This document shows positions 1 through 8,212 of a DNA stretch of 64,000 nucleotides, one piece after another. Every line of letters begins with the position of its first letter. Positions within the stretch are counted from its first letter, which is position 1. The stretch comes from Streptomyces sp. PT12 (GTDB lineage: Bacteria > Actinomycetota > Actinomycetes > Streptomycetales > Streptomycetaceae): assembly GCF_003311645.1 (NCBI RefSeq), contig NZ_QEST01000114.1, positions 1-64,000 on the forward strand, in the 5' to 3' direction. The notes under the pieces are model-generated. The model was not told the origin of the DNA. It saw only the letters and a program-made list of their open reading frames with translations, and made no database searches. A program made the translations under genes and the position numbers.

Positions 1-75
1 AAGCCTGCCCGACCCCAACCAACCAGAACAACACTTAGACGCGACAATCTACTAGTCAGGAATACGGCAAGCATT

Positions 76-819
76 ATGCCCATCGAGATCGAGCACTGCT
101 CCTTCGCATACCGCCGCGGAGTGAGTGTCCTCAGCGATCTGAGCTTGCGGCTGCCACCGGGGTGCACAGTCCTCCTGGGGCCGAACGGCGCCGGGAAGTC
201 CACTGTGCTCGGTCTGGCTGCCTCTGCGCTCCGCCCGGGCTCCGGCCGTGTCACACTCGGCGGCCTGGACACGCGCAGCAGGCGTGATCTGGCGGCCTAC
301 CGCCGGAAGGTGGGCTGGCTGCCCCAACAGGTAGCACCTGTCCCTGCCCTGCGGGTGCGAGAACAGATCGCCTACGCCGGCTGGTTGAAGGGGCTCTCCC
401 GCCGGGAGGCCTGGGACCGTTCCGAGGACGCTCTCAAGCGTGTCGGGCTGGGGAAACTCGCCGAGCGGCCCAGCTCCCAATTGTCCGGTGGGCAACTGCG
501 GAGGCTCGGTATCGCCCAGACGCTGGTACACCAGGCGGAGTTAGTGCTGCTGGATGAGCCGTCGGCCGGACTCGACCCGGTCCAGCGTCGGGTTCTGCGG
601 GAGCTGATCGACAAATTGAAGGATGACACTCACTTCGTGGTCTCCACCCACCAGACAGAGGATCTGGCCGAGACCTACGACACGGTGATCCTGCTCGAGA
701 GCGGGAGGGTGCATCATCAGGGTTCCATCGGGTCCTTCCTGGACCTAGCGCCGGAGCGGACGGCAGACGACAGACGCGCCGAAGCCGCCTACGCCCGCCT
801 GGTCGCCGGGGAGGTGTGA
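76..819 (+). CDS. ABC transporter ATP-binding protein
   Basis: This is a 247-residue single nucleotide-binding domain that would energise an ABC exporter at the cytoplasmic face. Walker A (GPNGAGKST) lies at residues 35-43, a Q-loop near 83, the LSGGQ signature at 136-140, Walker B (LVLLDE) at 156-161 and the H-loop STHQ at 190-193, so all catalytic elements are present and the length is normal. The stop overlaps the GTG start of the next gene by 4 bp (GTGA), so it is translationally coupled to a membrane partner. No obvious Shine-Dalgarno precedes the ATG. The substrate cannot be read from sequence; the domain resembles CcmA/BcrA-type exporters. Confidence 0.9.
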   Translation: MPIEIEHCSFAYRRGVSVLSDLSLRLPPGCTVLLGPNGAGKSTVLGLAASALRPGSGRVTLGGLDTRSRRDLAAYRRKVGWLPQQVAPVPALRVREQIAYAGWLKGLSRREAWDRSEDALKRVGLGKLAERPSSQLSGGQLRRLGIAQTLVHQAELVLLDEPSAGLDPVQRRVLRELIDKLKDDTHFVVSTHQTEDLAETYDTVILLESGRVHHQGSIGSFLDLAPERTADDRRAEAAYARLVAGEV

Positions 820-2045
820 CGATCGTGCCCTGGCGTAGTCTCCTGCGCGCTTCTGTCGCACCCCGTTTCGGCGTGTTCCTGATCCTGTGGCTGCTTGCCT
901 ACAGCGGGAACGTGACGGAGCTGGTCACCCGCGGATATTGGGAGTCCGTCACGGCCCAGAGCACCTTCCTGCTCGTGTGGACTGCACCGGCGGTGGCCGC
1001 CTGCGGCGCGTGGGAAGGTACCCGAGTCCGACGTTCGGCGGTCCTGGAAGGCGCGCCCACCCGTTCGCCAGTGGCTGTGGCGCTGACCGCGCTCGCCCCG
1101 ACCCTCCTGCTCGGCGGCCTCTCGGTGGCTCTCGCCGTCTCACTCCTGGCGCCCCAGGCCATGGGCTATCCCGGCTGGCCCTCGCTGCCGGTCATGGCGC
1201 TCCAACTTCTCGTCGTTGCCGCGCATACGGTCGTCGGCTACGTGCTTGGGCTTTCGGCTCTGCGTGCCCTGGCAGTGCCGGTGGCACTGGTGGGGAGCTT
1301 CCTGTGGATGGCCTACCCGGCGGCACTGCCGGCCTTCTGGGTCCGGCAGCTCAACGGCACCAACATCGCCGAATGCTGTGCCATCGACCAGACCGTGGCG
1401 ACTCGCGGGATCATCGCCCCCGCCGTGGTCGCGATGGGCATGATCGCAGCGGCCTGGCTGTGGTCCATGCGGCGCCGCCTTTACCAAATCCCCGCTGTTG
1501 TCGCCCTGGGTAGCCTCATCGCCACCGGCGCCTGGATCGCCCAGCCCCTTGGCTATGCTGCGGCCCAGGACCGTCCCGCCGCCGAGCGTTCCTGCACCGG
1601 CGCCGAGCCGCGCGTGTGCCTGTGGCCGGAACAGCGCCGGTCGGCCGCCGAGATCACCCGCTGGGCAGGCGAGGCGCACGACCGCCTGGAGGCCGCTGGA
1701 ATCTCCGTCCGTGCCGAGATCACCCCGATGTCAGCTGCACCGCGGCGCGACGACGTCATCGGCCTGGTTGCCTTCGGTGTTCTCCCCAACGACATCCCTG
1801 CCTGCGCATCCCGCGGAGACTGGCCCGGGAACCTCGCCTTCGGCCCCCTCCATGCCTGGCTCTCCCTGACCGCCGGGGTCGACCCGGTTTCTCTCGCGGG
1901 CCGCTACATCCCACAGGAGGTGGAGATCGCCGAACGAGTACGGGAACTGCCTCAGCCGGCCCAGCAGGAGTGGTTCCAGCGCAATGCACCCACTCTCACC
2001 GTCTGCGACCAGCACCCCAACCTTGACCCGGCACATTACCTCTGA
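816..2045 (+). CDS. ABC transporter-associated multi-pass membrane protein
   Basis: This 409-residue protein starts at a GTG inside the stop codon of the ATP-binding gene. The first ~240 residues contain about six hydrophobic segments (for example residues 18-31, 45-60, 80-105, 115-150), followed by a hydrophilic domain of roughly 150 residues after the last membrane helix. That domain carries several cysteines (SCTGAE, RVCLWPE, IPACAS, TVCDQH) and probably faces outward. The layout suits the permease of a two-component exporter fused to an extracytoplasmic domain. I do not recognise a named family; the role is inferred from hydrophobicity and coupling to the ATPase. Confidence 0.72.
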   Translation: MTIVPWRSLLRASVAPRFGVFLILWLLAYSGNVTELVTRGYWESVTAQSTFLLVWTAPAVAACGAWEGTRVRRSAVLEGAPTRSPVAVALTALAPTLLLGGLSVALAVSLLAPQAMGYPGWPSLPVMALQLLVVAAHTVVGYVLGLSALRALAVPVALVGSFLWMAYPAALPAFWVRQLNGTNIAECCAIDQTVATRGIIAPAVVAMGMIAAAWLWSMRRRLYQIPAVVALGSLIATGAWIAQPLGYAAAQDRPAAERSCTGAEPRVCLWPEQRRSAAEITRWAGEAHDRLEAAGISVRAEITPMSAAPRRDDVIGLVAFGVLPNDIPACASRGDWPGNLAFGPLHAWLSLTAGVDPVSLAGRYIPQEVEIAERVRELPQPAQQEWFQRNAPTLTVCDQHPNLDPAHYL

Positions 2046-2106
2046 CCGCCCCCACCCTCCGCCTGTCAGGCACACGACCGGGCCGCCCCGGTCGGGAAGG
2101 ATGCCC

Positions 2107-2721
2107 ATGGACTGGTGGCTTCGCATCCGCCTGGCCCGCCCCATCGCAGCGGCACTGGCCCTCTGCGCGCTGCTTGGCACCCTCGCGGACTCTCTCACTG
2201 TCCCCGTCCCTGTCCTGGTCGGAGGCATCTCCTTCCCCTTGCCACTGCCGTTCCTGCTACCGCTGCTGCCCGTATGCCTGCTCCTCCAGGGCCAGGCACG
2301 GGCCGTCCCCGCCATGGAAGGCACCGGGGCCCGCGCCGTATGGCCCCTGGACGCAGCCCTGGTCATGACATGCGCCGCCGCAGCCCTTGCAGTGGGTGCG
2401 GCGCAAGTAGCAATGGGCGGAGGAGCAGTCGGTATCGGCATGGCCCGCAACCTGCTCGGCTATCTCGGACTCACTCTCCTCCTCCAACTGCTCGGCAATC
2501 CCCGCCTCACAGCAGCGACCGTCGCCCTCCTGCCCATTAGCTGCGCCGCCTTCGGAGTCGCCAACGGCTCACCCGCTTTCTGGGCCTGGCCCCTGCACGA
2601 GCCGGATTCCCTCCTGGCCTTCACCCAGGCCAGCGCTCTCTTCTGTGCCGGACTGGCGTGCACCGCACTCCCTCATCTCTTGGTCCGGCCCACAGCAGGC
2701 CCTCGCCGATCCGGCCTGTAA
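2107..2721 (+). CDS. Hypothetical multi-pass membrane protein
   Basis: The protein is 204 residues and almost wholly hydrophobic, with about five or six membrane-spanning stretches, beginning MDWWLRIRLARP. I chose the ATG at 2107 because GGGAAGG (2094-2100) sits 6 bases upstream; an ATG at 2101 would be too close to that site, and a start further upstream would overlap the preceding gene. Lying 61 bp behind the permease on the same strand, it is probably a third component of the same exporter. No family is recognised. An insertion sequence begins about 230 bp beyond its stop. Confidence 0.6.
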   Translation: MDWWLRIRLARPIAAALALCALLGTLADSLTVPVPVLVGGISFPLPLPFLLPLLPVCLLLQGQARAVPAMEGTGARAVWPLDAALVMTCAAAALAVGAAQVAMGGGAVGIGMARNLLGYLGLTLLLQLLGNPRLTAATVALLPISCAAFGVANGSPAFWAWPLHEPDSLLAFTQASALFCAGLACTALPHLLVRPTAGPRRSGL

Positions 2722-2951
2722 CAGCGGGTGCCCACCTGATTCATGACACTCCTGTGAGCACCGAAACGAGCCGGGCGGCGGCTCACGCGCCGTGGGCACT
2801 ATTCGGTTCCTGGAGCGGTGGGCATGCGCTGTGCGCTGAGGAGGTCAGTTCCGTGCCCGATCGATCGAAGGTCCTGCTTCAGAGGGTTGCTGGGGGAGGG
2901 GGTGGGTCTGGGGATGTGGAGTCGGCCCATGGCCAGTCCGCCGTGATCCGG

Positions 2952-3008
2952 TGTCGGTGTGGGGTCTCAGGAGATGCTTGACGGTTTGTGCTCTGGACAT
3001 GGTTGACA
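2952..3008 (+). repeat. Left terminal inverted repeat with two transposase-site copies
   Basis: The outer end starts TGTCGGTGTGGGGTCTCAGG. Inside it are two direct copies of a 17-bp motif, TCAGGAGATGCTTGACG at 2967-2983 and TCTGGACATGGTTGACA at 2992-3008, exactly 25 bp apart. The same arrangement, inverted and with the same 25-bp step, is present at the right end, as expected for paired transposase binding sites. The inner copy also contains TTGACA (3003-3008), a possible -35 element for the transposase promoter. Confidence 0.85.
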
Positions 3009-3054
3009 CGTTCGGCTGAACTTCCGTGATCTCCCGTCCGCTGGTGGGGCTGGG

Positions 3055-4893
3055 GTGGTTCGGTCGGTGTTCGTGGATGTGCAGCAGTTGGCCGAGTACC
3101 GCTACCGGGCTGTCCGCGAGGTGCTGGGCGGGTCTCCGATCGGTGAGGTCGCGGCCCGGTACGGCACCTCGCGCCAGACACTGCACAGCTGGCGCCGACG
3201 GTTCGAGCAGGAGGGCATGCCGGGTCTGCTGGATCGGTCCCGGCGGCCCCGGAACAGCCCCACGCGGCTGTCTGCCGAGGCCGAGGCCGAGATCTGCCAG
3301 TTGCGTCGGCAGCACCCTCGGTGGGGTGCCCGCCGGATCTCGCACGAGCTGGCCCGCCGCGGGCCGGAGCAGGCGCCGTCCCGGGCGACGGTGCACCGGG
3401 TGCTGTCCCGCAACGGACTGGTACGTGCCCAGGAACAGGAGCATCCTCGCCAGTACCGGCGGTGGCGGCGCGAGGCCCCCATGCATCTGTGGCAGATGGA
3501 CCTGGTCGGCGGGGTGCCGCTGGCCGATGGGCGGGAGTGCAAGATGGTCACCGGCATCGACGACCATTCCCGGTTCGTCGTGATCGCCTCCGTCGTTCCG
3601 GTCCCCAGCGCCCGCGCGGTGTGCTCGGCCTTCACCGCGGCGATGCGCCGCTACGGAGTGCCCTTCGAGGTCCTGACGGACAACGGCAAGCAGTTCACCG
3701 GCCGCCATACGCGCCCCCAGCCGGTGGAGGTGCTGTTTGAGCGCATCTGCCGGGAGAACGGCATCACCCAGCGGCTGACGAAGCCGCGTTCGCCCACCAC
3801 CACGGGCAAGATCGAGCGGTTTCACCGCATTCTGCGCGAGGAATTCCTCGATCACGTGGTGCCGTTCGCCTCGCTCGCCGCGGCCCAGGAGGCGGTCGAC
3901 GGATGGGTGCACGCCTACAACCACTCCCGCCCGCATCAGGCCCTGAGCATGGCCACTCCGGTCAGCCTCTTCCGCCCCCACGCCCCCGCACGCATCGACG
4001 ATGTGCAGCCCGAACAGGCTGCGCGAGAGGGCGGGTTGGCCATGGATGTTGTTGAGCCGCCTGTCCTGCCGCCGCACGGGACTGCGGTGGAGTTCGAGGT
4101 GCGGGTGCCGCCCAGCGGCGAGATCACCCTGGTCACCGGCCGGCAGCGGGTCGGCATCCACCAGGCCCTGGCCGGGCGGACACTGACGGTCTGGGCGAAC
4201 CACCGCAGCGTCCACTTCCGGCTCGACGGGCACCTGGTCACCACGGTCCCGTCCCGGCTGCGGCCGGAGGACATCGCCTACCTCACCATGCGCTACGGCG
4301 CCCGCCCAGCCGGTCCCGAACCCGCACCCGCCGCTCTGCCCAGGGCCCGCAGTGGGAAGGCCATGCTCGCCGCCGGCGAACCGGTCGAGGTCGACCGCAG
4401 GGTCCAGCGCGACGGGACCGTCTGCCTGGCCAGCGGGCGCCACCAGGTCGGCTTCGCTCTCGCGGGCCGCACGATCACTCTCCGGCTGGACGGGCACCTC
4501 ATGCACGCCATCGCGGACAACGCGCTGATGGGCACCTGGCCCTGCCCGGTCTCCGCAGACCGGCTGGGACAGATCCACGGGGCACGGACCGCTGCGTCGC
4601 CACTGCCCCCGCCGCCCCTGCCGGCCGGGGCGATCCGGGCCCAGCGCAAGGTGCACGCCAGCGGCAGGATCATGGTGGCCGGCCAGTTCATCAAGCTCGG
4701 CCCCCGCCACGTCGGGAAGATCGTGACCGTCATCATCGAGGACACCCACTTCCGGATCCTCCACGGCGAGGACGAACTCGCCGTCAGACCCCGCAAGAAC
4801 CCCAGACCGATCACCAGGCTCTACGTCAAAGGCACGGGCACCCAGAAGAAACGTCAAGGAAGTCCTGACGACAAAGCGCCAAGGAAGTCCTGA
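3055..4893 (+). CDS. IS481-family transposase with three C-terminal beta-rich repeats
   Basis: This 612-residue DDE transposase starts at GTG 3055. Residues 1-50 hold a helix-turn-helix (SPIGEVAARYGTSRQTLHSW), then an integrase-core fold with catalytic D149 (QMDLVGG), D209 (LTDNGKQF) and E254 (GKIERFHRIL). The core ends near residue 320 at the usual RPHQAL motif, where IS481 enzymes normally stop. Here about 290 more residues follow, containing three related modules at about 352-395, 451-490 and 534-577, each with a pattern like GR-x-x-V-G ... AGRT-(I/L)-T ... DGHL-x-x-x-(V/I). They look like small beta-rich (possibly DNA-binding) units; that function is inferred. All catalytic residues are intact. 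Confidence 0.88.
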   Translation: MVRSVFVDVQQLAEYRYRAVREVLGGSPIGEVAARYGTSRQTLHSWRRRFEQEGMPGLLDRSRRPRNSPTRLSAEAEAEICQLRRQHPRWGARRISHELARRGPEQAPSRATVHRVLSRNGLVRAQEQEHPRQYRRWRREAPMHLWQMDLVGGVPLADGRECKMVTGIDDHSRFVVIASVVPVPSARAVCSAFTAAMRRYGVPFEVLTDNGKQFTGRHTRPQPVEVLFERICRENGITQRLTKPRSPTTTGKIERFHRILREEFLDHVVPFASLAAAQEAVDGWVHAYNHSRPHQALSMATPVSLFRPHAPARIDDVQPEQAAREGGLAMDVVEPPVLPPHGTAVEFEVRVPPSGEITLVTGRQRVGIHQALAGRTLTVWANHRSVHFRLDGHLVTTVPSRLRPEDIAYLTMRYGARPAGPEPAPAALPRARSGKAMLAAGEPVEVDRRVQRDGTVCLASGRHQVGFALAGRTITLRLDGHLMHAIADNALMGTWPCPVSADRLGQIHGARTAASPLPPPPLPAGAIRAQRKVHASGRIMVAGQFIKLGPRHVGKIVTVIIEDTHFRILHGEDELAVRPRKNPRPITRLYVKGTGTQKKRQGSPDDKAPRKS

Positions 4894-4908
4894 GACCTCA
4901 CACCGACA
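4852..4908 (-). repeat. Right terminal inverted repeat with two transposase-site copies
   Basis: Read on the minus strand from 4908 the end begins TGTCGGTGTGAGGTCTCAGG. Two copies of TCAGGACTTCCTTGRCG lie at 4893-4877 and 4868-4852 on the minus strand, 25 bp apart, mirroring the left end. The last codons and the TGA stop (4891-4893) of the transposase gene fall within this repeat. Confidence 0.85.
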
Positions 4909-5144
4909 ATCCGGCCCGTTGTGCTGAGTACTGCCGCGTGCGCCATTATCCGGAAACTGCCTGGTCAGGAGGGGTATCGTTGTGTGGCGGGGTGTCTGTG
5001 CGTCCGCTCGGCTCCGGTGGGTTCGTTTACGTCTCGGGCCAGCAGCGGGCCAGCAGGGGACCGGTATTCACCTGCGGCGGTGCGGGTTCTGCGGAGGAGC
5101 TGGGCTGACGCCTTGCGTGTGCGGGGTGCGAAGCCCTCAGTACC

Positions 5145-5414
5145 TCAGGTCCCAGCTGTCTGGTTAGGGCCGCAGTGGGAGGGCGGCGTGTGCGCCGAGA
5201 TGAGTTCTCGCAGATCGGCAATATCGATGGCCAGACGCTCGGCCGTTTCGGGAAGGCGGGCTCCGGGCATTGTGGCCGTGAGTCGTAGTGCGTCCTCGCG
5301 TAGTGCGCATTCGAGCCGGGTTGTGCCATGCAGGTGCGCGTGTGCCTGTGCTGCAGCGTCGCTGATGAGCGCGTGGATCTGCTCCGGCTTTGGGGCGGGT
5401 GCAGGAGGCGTCAT
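5145..5414 (-). CDS. Hypothetical protein, probably the 3' part of a truncated gene
   Basis: From the first ATG the product is 89 residues (MTPPAPAPKPEQIHALISDA...), with a proline-rich start and a helical remainder (RLECALREDALRLTATMPGA, AERLAIDIADLRELISA). The frame is open and protein-like for about 110 codons further upstream, to about 5750, without any ATG, GTG or TTG. That upstream stretch includes GKVHIPAHHAWAWYPECAEP, which looks like real coding sequence. The gene has therefore probably lost its true 5' end through a deletion near 5690, where it abuts a gene remnant in another frame. No family is recognised. Confidence 0.45.
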   Translation of the reverse strand: MTPPAPAPKPEQIHALISDAAAQAHAHLHGTTRLECALREDALRLTATMPGARLPETAERLAIDIADLRELISAHTPPSHCGPNQTAGT

Positions 5415-5634
5415 TCGAGCCGGGAGGGTGGGCGCCGGTTCATCGGTCAGCGGGGGCGCGTAAGGCGGCAGTAGGGGCGGTTCGGCGCATTCGGGGTACC
5501 ACGCCCATGCGTGGTGGGCGGGGATGTGGACCTTGCCGCTGGGCGTGGTGCGGGTGGCGGTGACGGGCTGGTCTTCGCTGGTAGCCGGGTGGTGATGCGG
5601 GGGTTCTGCGGGAAGGCCGCGCAGCGTGGCAAAG

Positions 5635-6003
5635 TCAGTGGGGTGCGCGGTCAGGCGTGCGGTGACGGCGTGGGCGAGGGCGGCGCTGGTTCGCCAGCCA
5701 CACTCCGAGCTTGATCTCGGTGGCGCCGTCGCCGTCGATGACGGTCTCGACGTGCTTGCGGCTCACGCCGTCCAGGGCGCCCTCCCGGTCGCGGCACTGG
5801 CGGGCGGCGGCGAGGCCGCGTTCGAAGGCCGCGGCGCGGGCACCGCCTACCGGCACCCGGCCCCGGCCCGCACCGCCCGCCTCACCCTGCCCGGCAGGAG
5901 AGGGCGGTGTCTCGGCGCGGTGGATGCCCCCGCCGCCATGTCCATCGGAGTTCCTCCTAGCCACCACATCCGTCCTCACCATCCGAGGTTGGAAAAGACT
6001 CAC
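5635..6003 (-). pseudogene. Remnant of a helicase-associated (HA) domain protein
   Basis: Reading leftwards, residues encoded at about 5840-5685 spell AFERGLAAARQCRDREG and then KLGVWLANQRR, the hallmark of helicase-associated domain repeats common in Streptomyces, normally followed by a leucine/threonine turn and further repeats. Here it continues for only about a dozen unrelated residues and stops. A strong ribosome-binding site (AGGAGGA) precedes an ATG at 5945, but that ATG is in another frame and its reading frame closes after about 32 codons. This pattern of partial domain, frameshift and missing remainder fits a decayed gene. The domain identification is by eye from short motifs. Confidence 0.4.
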
Positions 6004-6383
6004 GGCCGACGGATTATGAGTCCGACGCTGACGGCCGCAGGAGTTCTGACGCAGGTGGTTGACGGAGGTTATGGCCCCTGGATGCCTGTCGGGAGTCCGG
6101 ATCGCGCAATGCAGGATGGCGGCTGGGCACCGCCCGGTCCTGTCCCGGGCGCGAAGGATCCCGTGACGGCGGGTTGGGGGCGCAGGGCTGCCTGAGAGGC
6201 CGGACTCCTGCTTACAGCCCTGCGGACAGGCTGGTCAGCGCCCCGCCCCTCGGGGATGCTCCAGGGACTTTTCAGGGACATTCCGCCCTGTCCGAGGGAG
6301 TTTCCAGGGACTTTCCACCGTGCGGGCCAGAAAGGGCCGGATAGACGTGAAAGAGCTGTTCTCGCACGTCAGGGGCGGTGCGG
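6004..6383. other. Non-coding stretch with imperfect CAGGGACTT repeats
   Basis: No convincing gene is visible between the decayed remnant and sdaA. Positions 6263-6320 contain three imperfect copies of CAGGGACNTT (in TCCAGGGACTTTTC, CAGGGACATTCC and CCAGGGACTTTCC). No clear intrinsic terminator for the leftward gcvT-gcvH-sdaA unit was found here. Confidence 0.4.
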
Positions 6384-7766
6384 TCAGCACTCGATGATGT
6401 TCACCGCGAGGCCGCCGCGCGCGGTCTCCTTGTATTTGACCGACATATCGGCGCCGGTCTCCTTCATCGTGCGGATCGCCTGGTCGAGCGACACACGGTG
6501 GCGGCCGTCGCCGCGCAGGGCCAGGCGGGCCGCGGTGATCGCCTTCACGGCGGCCATGCCGTTGCGTTCGATGCACGGGATCTGGACCAGGCCGCCGACC
6601 GGGTCGCACGTCAGGCCGAGGTTGTGCTCGATGCCGATCTCGGCGGCGTTCTCGACCTGTTCCGGCGAGCCGCCGAGCACCTCGGCCAGGCCACCCGCGG
6701 CCATCGAGCAGGCCGAGCCCACCTCGCCCTGGCAGCCGACCTCGGCGCCCGAGATGGACGCGTTCTCCTTGAACAGCATCCCGATCGCCGAGGCCGCCAG
6801 CAGGAACCTGACCACGCCGTCCTCGTCCGCGCCCGGCACATGGTCGAGGTAGTAGCGGATGACCGCGGGGATGATGCCCGCGGCGCCGTTGGTCGGGGCG
6901 GTCACGACGCGGCCGCCCGCGGCGTTCTCCTCGTTGACCGCCATCGCGTGGAGCGTCACCCACTCGAGCGCCCGGTCCCCGCCGCCGCCCTCGGCGCGCA
7001 GCCGCCGCGCGGAGGCCGCGGCGCGGCGGCGCACCTTGAGGCCGCCAGGGAGCACGCCCTCCTGGCGCAGGCCGCGTTCCACGCACTCGCGCATCACGGC
7101 CCAGATCCGCAGCAGCCCGGCCCGGATCTCGTCGTCGGTGCGCCAGGAGCGTTCGTTGTGAAGCATCAGCGCCGAGACCGACAGGCCCGTCTCGCGGGTC
7201 AGCCGCAGCAGCTCGTCGCCCGTGCGGAAGGGGTGGCGCAGCGCCGTGTCGTCCAGCCGGACGCGGTCGGCGCCCACCGCCTCCTCTTCCACGACGAAGC
7301 CGCCGCCGACCGAGTAGTACGTCTTGGCGAGCAGTGTCACGCCCTCCGCGTCGTCGGCGCGCAGGGTCATGCCGTTGGCGTGGTAGGGCAGCGCGCGGCG
7401 CCGGTGGAGCACCAGGTCGGTGTCGGGGTCGAACGGCACGGTGTGCGCGTCGCCGACCTCGGCGCCGAGCAGCCGCAGCCGCCGCGTGGCGTGGACACGC
7501 GCCACCTCGTCGTCGGCGCGCGTCACATCCACGGTGTCGGGGGCGTGGCCCTCAAGGCCGAGCAGCACGGCCTTGGGGGTGCCATGGCCGTGCCCGGTCG
7601 CGCCGAGCGAGCCGAACAGCTCCGCGTGGACGGCGGCCGTGTGCGCGAGCAGCCCCTCCCTCTTCAGCCGCCGGGCGAACATCAGGGCCGCCCGCATCGG
7701 GCCGACCGTGTGCGAGCTCGAAGGGCCGATCCCGATGGAGAACAGGTCGAACGCGGAGAGGGCCAC
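6384..7766 (-). CDS. sdaA: L-serine ammonia-lyase, iron-sulfur dependent
   Basis: The enzyme deaminates L-serine to pyruvate and ammonia in the cytoplasm using a [4Fe-4S] cluster. The 460-residue product is the single-chain form, with an N-terminal beta domain ([24 protein letters not shown]) and a C-terminal alpha domain. Likely cluster cysteines appear in [19 protein letters not shown] and at the extreme C-terminus (NIIEC). It begins at GTG 7766, seven bases after the gcvH stop, so it is the third gene of a gcvT-gcvH-sdaA unit and should share the upstream glycine riboswitch. This links glycine breakdown with removal of the serine made from it. Confidence 0.95.
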   Translation of the reverse strand: MALSAFDLFSIGIGPSSSHTVGPMRAALMFARRLKREGLLAHTAAVHAELFGSLGATGHGHGTPKAVLLGLEGHAPDTVDVTRADDEVARVHATRRLRLLGAEVGDAHTVPFDPDTDLVLHRRRALPYHANGMTLRADDAEGVTLLAKTYYSVGGGFVVEEEAVGADRVRLDDTALRHPFRTGDELLRLTRETGLSVSALMLHNERSWRTDDEIRAGLLRIWAVMRECVERGLRQEGVLPGGLKVRRRAAASARRLRAEGGGGDRALEWVTLHAMAVNEENAAGGRVVTAPTNGAAGIIPAVIRYYLDHVPGADEDGVVRFLLAASAIGMLFKENASISGAEVGCQGEVGSACSMAAGGLAEVLGGSPEQVENAAEIGIEHNLGLTCDPVGGLVQIPCIERNGMAAVKAITAARLALRGDGRHRVSLDQAIRTMKETGADMSVKYKETARGGLAVNIIEC

Positions 7767-7773
7767 GGCCGGA

Positions 7774-8160
7774 TCACTCGCTGGTGAAGTCGGTGTACTC
7801 GGCAGCTGACAGCAGGTCGGCGGGCTCGCCAGCGGCGGGGTCGAGCCGCACCCGGAACAGCCAACCGGCCTCGTACGGGGCGGAGTTGACCAGCGCGGGG
7901 TCGTCGACCACGGTCTGGTTAACCTCGGTGACCTCGCCGGTGACGGGGGAGTAGAGGTCGCTGACCGACTTGGTCGACTCCAGCTCGCCGCAGGTCTCGC
8001 CCGCGCTGACGGTCGCTCCGGCCTCGGGGAGCTGGACGAAGACGACGTCGCCCAGCGCGTTGGCGGCGTACTCGGTGATGCCGACCGTGGCCACGCCGTC
8101 CTCGACGGCGGAGAGCCACTCGTGCTCCTTGCTGTAACGCAGCTGCTCGGGGGTGCTCAT
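7774..8160 (-). CDS. gcvH: Glycine cleavage system H protein
   Basis: This 128-residue lipoyl carrier shuttles the aminomethyl group between the P, T and L proteins of the glycine cleavage system. The lipoylation site is the lysine in [21 protein letters not shown] chose the ATG at 8160 ([15 protein letters not shown]) because the family begins with this motif and AGGAGA lies just upstream; a longer frame to 8325 is only read-through of gcvT sequence. It sits between gcvT and sdaA. The P protein gene (gcvP) is not in the window, as is usual for Streptomyces. Confidence 0.95.
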   Translation of the reverse strand: MSTPEQLRYSKEHEWLSAVEDGVATVGITEYAANALGDVVFVQLPEAGATVSAGETCGELESTKSVSDLYSPVTGEVTEVNQTVVDDPALVNSAPYEAGWLFRVRLDPAAGEPADLLSAAEYTDFTSE

Positions 8161-8212
8161 GGCGGTGATCTTCTCCTGAACCTGGGGGGAGGGGTGGTGG
8201 GCGGTTACGACG

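Larger units (their letters stand above)
2952..4908 (+). mobile_element. Complete IS481-family insertion sequence, 1957 bp
   Basis: The element is bounded by terminal inverted repeats that match at 20 of the outer 21 positions and about 28 of the outer 32 (left 2952-2983, right 4877-4908). The six bases directly outside each end are identical, ATCCGG at 2946-2951 and 4909-4914, which is a perfect target-site duplication. It holds a single transposase gene whose stop codon lies inside the right repeat. Intact ends, an intact gene and an unmutated duplication indicate recent insertion and probable activity. The family call rests on the transposase; the length is larger than most IS481 members (usually about 1.0-1.4 kb) because of an extra C-terminal region. 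Confidence 0.9.

Noticed and set aside
2952-4914. The IS and neighbouring truncated genes as part of an integrated plasmid or prophage
   Set aside because: No integrase, tRNA target, replication or structural phage genes were seen; the IS alone explains the boundaries.
5626-6195. Rightward 189-codon frame near 5.6-6.2 kb
   Set aside because: Product is low-complexity; the opposite strand carries recognisable helicase-associated domain residues.
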